Assembly (NCBI GenBank): GCA_915275065.1
Contig: CAJZGD010000075.1
Location: 1-10,502, forward strand
Length of the DNA: 10,502 bases
Origin: an uncultured Corynebacterium sp.
GTDB taxonomy: Bacteria; Actinomycetota; Actinomycetes; Mycobacteriales; Mycobacteriaceae
Direction of reading: 5' to 3'
The position numbers and the translations under genes were made by a program. This document shows, piece by piece, positions 6,237 to 10,502 of this stretch. Position 1 is the first letter of the stretch. Every line of letters begins with the position of its first letter. The notes under the pieces are model-generated. The model saw only the letters and a list, made by a program, of their open reading frames with translations. It was not told where the DNA came from and searched no databases.

Positions 6237-7385
6237 ATGTATTTTAGCTATGGATTTGAGCGGAGACGCGAAGCAGAAGGCCAAACGCTCAATCGGTTAG
6301 CGTCGTGGGCGGCGCGACACGATGATGCGGTGCTCTTCCTGATTTTCATTTTCGGTGATCGCATGGAATTCGAAAGAATCGCACAAACGTATGGCGGGCA
6401 GGTGGTGTGGGTTCAGGACATTACATGGCGTTCTCCATGGACCACAGCGCGGGACAAATATGTGGGACTCATTGCATTTGATTGCCGGAATCCTGCCACG
6501 GATTCAGCGGGTGCATTCTTCTCCTCCGAGGCTGCGCTGCAAGGGTTGGCGGTCATTGCCCGCGCGGGGGGTGCCGAAGAAATCCGGCCCATCATCGTGG
6601 ACGAGCACACTCAGTCTGTCAAGGGGGATGACCTGCGGGATTTCGTCGAAAAGCTCTTGGATGCTGGGGTATTGCTGGTGTATGCCTTGGACTTGCCTGA
6701 TATGGAAGCGATTCTTGACGAGGTGGTTTACATCAATGATGCTGTCAAATCTGACCACACGGACCTCATCCAATCCTTAGGGGAGAGCAGTTGGACCTCA
6801 ACAACCGGTTATGAACGTCACATCAGAAGCTATGATGTCGCATTTTTGCCCGAAGAGAAGTTTGAAAAACCCATCGAAGAGTTTTATCGCTGCTGGTCAC
6901 GGTTGGCAGAGCATGTATGTGCCAGCCTGAGCCTGAATATGTATTTGGGTGTTATCGACCATCCGTTCGCAGCGATCGCGACGTTGCGGGAAACGCCGGG
7001 CCTTACCCTCAGGTGGTGCAGACAGTTTCCCATCCAAGAACAGGAGGTAGCCATGTCGGATACCCAGGATGGCAATGCCGGGGTGTTTCTGTTCGACAAG
7101 ACCCCGTGCTATCCGAATGTGCTGCACCAGGCTATGGCCAGCGTGACCCGGGAGGGGGAGGTTATTGTGGTGACCAATGACCCGGATTTTTCCACCAAGG
7201 TCATGGATAAAACGATCGACATGTTGTGGAGCTCAATGGACATGAATGTGCTGCGTCTGCTCATGACGGGTGGTAGTAAGAGCTTTATTTTCCAGTTTGC
7301 GCCCAGCACCTCCCCGGAAATGGTACATGGGTTTGTTTTGACAAATAGCGAGGTCATGCGGAAGATTTTCTATGGTCTGGACTAG
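6237..7385 (+). CDS. Hypothetical protein, 382 aa, two-unit member of the 'MYxxY' family
   Basis: This is a soluble protein without signal peptide or membrane segment. Residues 1 to about 175 are homologous to the 186-aa protein encoded at 1227-1787. They share the MYFSYGFERRRE start, YGGQVVW, VGLIAFDC and a final YIND. The second half looks like a diverged copy of the first. RLA at 20-22 matches RLA at 222-224, FD at 81-82 matches FD at 286-287, and the Asn of YIND (167) matches Asn370 of VLTNSEV, giving constant offsets of 202-205 residues. I do not recognise a named family or catalytic residues, and the function is unknown. It stands alone between the surface-operon terminator (6113-6146) and the TetR operon, with its own palindrome-covered promoter. 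That its paralogue lies on the other side of the surface genes suggests a functional link, but this is inference. Confidence 0.8.
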   Translation: MYFSYGFERRREAEGQTLNRLASWAARHDDAVLFLIFIFGDRMEFERIAQTYGGQVVWVQDITWRSPWTTARDKYVGLIAFDCRNPATDSAGAFFSSEAALQGLAVIARAGGAEEIRPIIVDEHTQSVKGDDLRDFVEKLLDAGVLLVYALDLPDMEAILDEVVYINDAVKSDHTDLIQSLGESSWTSTTGYERHIRSYDVAFLPEEKFEKPIEEFYRCWSRLAEHVCASLSLNMYLGVIDHPFAAIATLRETPGLTLRWCRQFPIQEQEVAMSDTQDGNAGVFLFDKTPCYPNVLHQAMASVTREGEVIVVTNDPDFSTKVMDKTIDMLWSSMDMNVLRLLMTGGSKSFIFQFAPSTSPEMVHGFVLTNSEVMRKIFYGLD

Positions 7386-7395
7386 GCAGTCACCG

Positions 7396-7438
7396 CTTAT
7401 CGACGCCTAAAGTGGGGGCCTGTGGGGGCGTCGACAAG
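7396..7438. repeat. Inverted repeat after the 382-aa gene (possible terminator or binding site)
   Basis: Arms CTTATCGACGCC (7396-7407) and GGCGTCGACAAG (7427-7438) match at 11 of 12 positions, around a 19-base G-rich loop with two GTGGGGGC-type direct repeats. It lies 10 bp past the stop at 7385, where a terminator is expected. The following bases are TAAAAAAC rather than a T-tract, so it is not a standard intrinsic terminator on the plus strand, and the minus-strand side has no T-tract either. Confidence 0.5.
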
Positions 7439-7447
7439 TAAAAAACA

Positions 7448-7476
7448 TTGCATTCCGACCCGCGGTCGGTTAAGCT
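7448..7476 (+). promoter_or_regulatory. Promoter of the TetR-FtsX operon
   Basis: TTGCAT (7448-7453) and TAAGCT (7471-7476) are spaced by 17 bp. The -10 is weak, but the position fits, and the spacer is occupied almost exactly by the first operator palindrome, as is typical for a self-repressing TetR promoter. Confidence 0.5.
7455..7469. promoter_or_regulatory. TetR operator 1
   Basis: The palindrome has arms CCGACC and GGTCGG around CGC. It lies between the -35 and -10 elements of the promoter. The same half-sites recur in operator 2, with centres 35 bp apart. Binding by the downstream TetR protein is inferred from position and symmetry. Confidence 0.75.
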
Positions 7477-7489
7477 GTACCTCAAGAGA

Positions 7490-7504
7490 CCGACCAGCGG
7501 TCGA
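7490..7504. promoter_or_regulatory. TetR operator 2
   Basis: CCGACC and GGTCGA surround AGC (five perfectly paired positions per arm). It differs from operator 1 by one outer base and one centre base. It lies just downstream of the expected transcription start and eight bases before the ribosome binding site, so a bound repressor would block initiation or elongation. Confidence 0.75.
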
Positions 7505-7511
7505 ACAGCTT

Positions 7512-7518
7512 GAGGAGG
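7512..7518 (+). promoter_or_regulatory. Ribosome binding site fixing the TetR start at 7530
   Basis: GAGGAGG lies 11 bases before the ATG at 7530, slightly far but strong. The frame is open back to 7422, but that would place both operators and the promoter inside the coding region, so the longer form is rejected. Confidence 0.75.
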
Positions 7519-7529
7519 CACACACCGTC

Positions 7530-8162
7530 ATGACACCCACAAACCCCAACCGGCGCACGGAAATTATCGACGCCGCAGAACGCCGCTTTGCTAGCCAGGG
7601 ATACCTGGAAACATCGGTGTCGGAAATCATTGGCGACGCCGGCATTGCCAAGGGCACTTTCTACCACTATTTCCAGTCTAAAGAATCGGTCATGTATGCC
7701 GTGATTGACAAGAATGTTGCGCTGCTGAAAAGCCAGGTGGAAAGCTACATGGCCGAATCCACTCAGCCGCCACTGGCCCAGTTCACCATGATTCTCGGCG
7801 GTGGCTTCGCCCCACGGCGACCCGAAACCACCGCGATCAGTACCGAACTAGAACAAGACGGCAACGAGCTCATGCACATGCGGGCCATCGACGCCACCAT
7901 CAAAGCCCTCATCCCGCCGCTCGCCGACCTGTTGGAGCGGGCCACAACCAGCGGTGATATCGACTGTCCCAACCCGGATGCCGCTGCCGCCGCCGTCCTC
8001 GTGTTTAGCGCGCAACTTCTCGACCGGGATCTTTTAGGCTGGGTCAAAACCCGCAACATTGCAGCCATCCGTGATTTCGGCGTCGTTGCCGAACGAGTCA
8101 TTGGTGCCCCCGCCGGGACCTTCACCCCCATTGTCGATAGTTTCATAGCGAGTTTGCCATGA
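7530..8162 (+). CDS. TetR/AcrR-family transcriptional regulator, 210 aa
   Basis: The N-terminal DNA-binding domain (residues about 9-56) matches the TetR_N family. The first helix is EIIDAAERRFASQGY, followed by ETSVSEIIGDAGIAKG and the hallmark TFYHYFQSKESV. The rest is a variable ligand-binding and dimerisation domain, whose ligand cannot be told from sequence. Length is normal for the family. Its stop codon overlaps the start of the permease gene as ATGA, so the two are translationally coupled. Two matching palindromes in its own promoter indicate that it represses this operon and is released by a ligand, perhaps a substrate of the exporter. The family assignment is firm. The regulatory circuit is inferred. 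Confidence 0.93.
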   Translation: MTPTNPNRRTEIIDAAERRFASQGYLETSVSEIIGDAGIAKGTFYHYFQSKESVMYAVIDKNVALLKSQVESYMAESTQPPLAQFTMILGGGFAPRRPETTAISTELEQDGNELMHMRAIDATIKALIPPLADLLERATTSGDIDCPNPDAAAAAVLVFSAQLLDRDLLGWVKTRNIAAIRDFGVVAERVIGAPAGTFTPIVDSFIASLP

Positions 8163-10502
8163 CCGCCAACATCATCCAAGAATTCCGCCGCGCCCCGGCA
8201 GCCACCGCCCTCATGCTCATCACGGTGGCACTCGCAACCGCGCTCACCACCATCGGTGTCGCAGCCTGTTTCCAGGTCGTGCAATCCAGTGGCACGCTCT
8301 TCACCCAGGCCGTCACCCCACACCTATTACAAATGCACGAAGGCCCCATTGACCGCAATCAAATCTCGGACTTTGCGGCCCAGCACCCAGAAATCGTCGC
8401 CGTTGAAACCAAAGAAATCATTGGCATAGATGGTGCGCAATTAGAATTGACGCCTGGCAACACCGAAGGCAGCAGCTCCATCGAATACCTGGCTGCTACC
8501 CAGTCCGGCAGCTTCGATCATCTTCTCACCACCAATGGGACGATTGCGCAGGTAGAACCCGGAACCGTGGGGATCCCCATCGACATCGCCCTCAACCGGA
8601 ACATCACCACCGGAGACCGCGTCATAATAGCGGGACGAGAATTTACCGTCACGCAACTGATTCGAGACTCCATCATGGCCTCCGACCTGGCCAGCTCCCG
8701 CCGCATCCTGCTCAACGACGCCGACTTTAGGGCACTCCGAGGCGACGGCAGCAACAGCCAATGGCTCATCATGTTCCGCCTCACCGACCCCGCGCTTGCC
8801 GGCACCATCATCGACGCCTACACCGCCTCGCACCTTCCCGCCAATGGGCCAATCATCGACTACCAGGCCTTTCGGCTCCTTAACGCTCTTGTCGATGGCA
8901 CCCAAATAACCATCATTCTCGTCTTCGCGCTCCTCCTTGCCCTTATCTCGGCCCTCGTGGAAAGCCTCACCATTCGTACCGCCATTGCCGCCGAACTGCC
9001 TCGCATTGGAGTATTGCGGGCAATCGGATTGCCTGCGAAACGACTGCGGCGCATCGTGCTCGGCCGACAACTCCAACTCCTCACCCTGGGGACAATCGTG
9101 GGCACCCTCATTGCCGCCGCCCTCATTCCCATGGTCACGGCCACAATCCGGCTGCGGCTTGGCGGGCAGCTCAGCCCAGGGCTGTGGGTTCTGGTCGCAG
9201 CCACGATGATCCCCGCTATTCTCGGCGGCGTCATCGTTGCCCGCGCCGCCCTGCGGCCGGCACTCAAAGCCCAGCCGCTTCACCTGATCCGCGGTACCCT
9301 CCACCAACCTCGCAGCACCAGCTCTTCCCGAACTCACCGGTCCCAGACCCACCAACCCCGATTCGGGCGCATCCCAAGTCCCGCCTGGTTACGGCTCTCG
9401 CTCAACCAATTACGCCGAAACCCACTCGACCACATGGTACTTGCCGGTATCGTGCTCCTCGCAGTGGTGCTCGCGGCCCTACCAATATCGTTACGAGCCA
9501 CCCTCCAATCTCCACAATTCATCCAAACCACCGGCATCGCAGTCAGCGATATCTACATGAATCTTCGGAGCAACAACTCCCAGGCCGGCGGCGACCCGAA
9601 CCGCGTGGAAAACCTAATCAAGATGATTGATACAGACCCCGACGTCGCCAAGCACACCATGCTGGCAGCGGAACGCATCCCAGCCCAGGGCACCAACGGT
9701 GAATGGGTTGGCATCAATGTCGAATCCGGCGACCACGAAGCGTTCCCACTTACCTACCTGTCCGGCACTGCGCCCCGTGGGCCTCGGGAGATTGCCCTGT
9801 CGGAACTCAACCGCAGCGAACTGGGTAAAAATATTGGCGACACACTCCAGCTCCGCACCAACCAGGGGGTGCAAGAACTCACCGTGGTAGGAATATTCCG
9901 GGACATCAGCAATGGCGGCCATACCGCCAAAGCACACCTTCCCACCGGTGCCGGCACCCCATTGTGGACAACAATACTGCTGAACGTGCAGCCCGGCGTT
10001 CAACCCAGCGACGTGGTAAACCGGTACGTGCCACTGGCTGCCCCGGCACGCGTGGCCGACGTTGCCGCCGCCCGCACCGACATCTTCGGCGGCATAATCC
10101 ACGCCATGGGAATCCTATCCGGTATCGCCAGCGTCCTGGCGCTCGCCCTCGTCGCAGCCCTGGGAGCCCTCATCCTGCAGCTCTTCCTGGTGCGCGGCAC
10201 CAGCCGGCGGGCCCTCTGCCAAGCCCTGGGTTCACCCCTACGATTCCTCCGCGCCGAATATGGGCTCCGCATCATGCTGCCCACCATTCTGGGAGCATTC
10301 CTGGGCGGGCAACTCGCCATTATTTTCGGCAAAGGCCTCATGGGGTTGGCCGGTCGTGCCCTGAATGTTGGCCCCCTACCGCTCTTCGACAACCCGCTCA
10401 TGACCCAGATCGTTGTGCCACTGTTACTCATCATCGTGGCCGCCGGAATCGTGGCATGCGGGGTGCGCAGGCTTCCCCCAGCCACCGTTGCCCGCGTTAT
10501 CG
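8159..10502 (+). CDS. FtsX/MacB-type ABC transporter permease, partial (781 codons visible)
   Basis: The frame is open from the ATG at 8159 to the window edge without a stop. It starts MTANIIQEFRRAPAATALML. Predicted membrane helices lie at about residues 16-40, 249-271, 306-327, 342-365, 427-447, 651-679, 705-727 and 751-772. Large hydrophilic, presumably extracellular regions separate helix 1 from 2 and helix 5 from 6. This is two FtsX units of four helices each, the fused layout of large MacB/LolC-like permeases. Motif IGVLRAIGLPAKRLRR after helix 2 and the C-terminal VRRLPPATVARVI are typical of the family, so only a few residues are probably missing. Such permeases work with a separate ATPase to export lipids, peptides or drugs, or to drive extracytoplasmic processes. 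The ATPase is not in the window and is expected downstream. No Shine-Dalgarno is evident. Translation is coupled to the TetR gene by the ATGA overlap. Confidence 0.9.
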   Translation, partial: MTANIIQEFRRAPAATALMLITVALATALTTIGVAACFQVVQSSGTLFTQAVTPHLLQMHEGPIDRNQISDFAAQHPEIVAVETKEIIGIDGAQLELTPGNTEGSSSIEYLAATQSGSFDHLLTTNGTIAQVEPGTVGIPIDIALNRNITTGDRVIIAGREFTVTQLIRDSIMASDLASSRRILLNDADFRALRGDGSNSQWLIMFRLTDPALAGTIIDAYTASHLPANGPIIDYQAFRLLNALVDGTQITIILVFALLLALISALVESLTIRTAIAAELPRIGVLRAIGLPAKRLRRIVLGRQLQLLTLGTIVGTLIAAALIPMVTATIRLRLGGQLSPGLWVLVAATMIPAILGGVIVARAALRPALKAQPLHLIRGTLHQPRSTSSSRTHRSQTHQPRFGRIPSPAWLRLSLNQLRRNPLDHMVLAGIVLLAVVLAALPISLRATLQSPQFIQTTGIAVSDIYMNLRSNNSQAGGDPNRVENLIKMIDTDPDVAKHTMLAAERIPAQGTNGEWVGINVESGDHEAFPLTYLSGTAPRGPREIALSELNRSELGKNIGDTLQLRTNQGVQELTVVGIFRDISNGGHTAKAHLPTGAGTPLWTTILLNVQPGVQPSDVVNRYVPLAAPARVADVAAARTDIFGGIIHAMGILSGIASVLALALVAALGALILQLFLVRGTSRRALCQALGSPLRFLRAEYGLRIMLPTILGAFLGGQLAIIFGKGLMGLAGRALNVGPLPLFDNPLMTQIVVPLLLIIVAAGIVACGVRRLPPATVARVI

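Noticed and set aside
7422..7529. 36-residue N-terminal extension of the TetR protein
   Set aside because: It would run through the promoter, both operators and the Shine-Dalgarno. The TetR_N domain begins right after the ATG at 7530.
8441..9355. Minus-strand open frame of 304 codons opposite the permease
   Set aside because: The Gly/Asp/Glu-rich composition is a typical antisense artefact. The plus-strand frame is a complete FtsX-type sequence with well-placed membrane helices.

Overview
The window looks like chromosomal DNA of a moderately GC-rich actinobacterium, most likely Corynebacterium or a close relative. This is inferred from codon use, the Actinobacteria-style secreted proteins and the TetR/FtsX pair. 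No rRNA, tRNA, CRISPR array, transposase or integrase is visible.

Left part (1-2336, all genes on the minus strand, visibly more AT-rich than the rest). This is a run of small proteins that I cannot assign to a known family: a 105-aa protein (92-409) with a frameshifted second copy cut by the window edge (1-61) and a 22-bp echo of its 3' end at 502-523; a gene split by a one-base frameshift (690-1123) and followed by a good minus-strand terminator (609-652); a 186-aa protein (1227-1787); and a roughly 161-aa acidic protein (1851-2336). Small unrelated ORFs, tandem copies and decay resemble immunity-gene or accessory clusters, but nothing here proves that role.

Centre (2622-6146, plus strand). 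Two co-oriented genes 33 bp apart encode related secreted, C-terminally membrane-anchored proteins of 705 and 440 aa. Each has a signal peptide, an N-terminal domain of about 210 residues bracketed by two cysteines, Ig-like (Big_1-type) domains (about four in the first, one in the second), a Ser/Thr/Pro/Glu-rich stalk, one transmembrane helix and a short tail. The pair ends at a clear Rho-independent terminator.

Right of the surface operon (6192-7438). A 382-aa protein is preceded by a palindrome that overlaps a strong promoter with a very short leader. Its N-terminal half is homologous to the 186-aa protein on the other side of the surface genes, and its C-terminal half appears to be a diverged duplicate of its N-terminal half. 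Members of one undescribed family therefore flank the surface-protein operon.

Right end (7448-10502). A TetR-family regulator with two matching operator palindromes in its own promoter overlaps, by ATGA, a large FtsX/MacB-type ABC permease. The permease is open to the window edge, with 781 codons visible. The partner ATPase is not in the window. This looks like a self-regulated exporter operon separate from the surface cluster.
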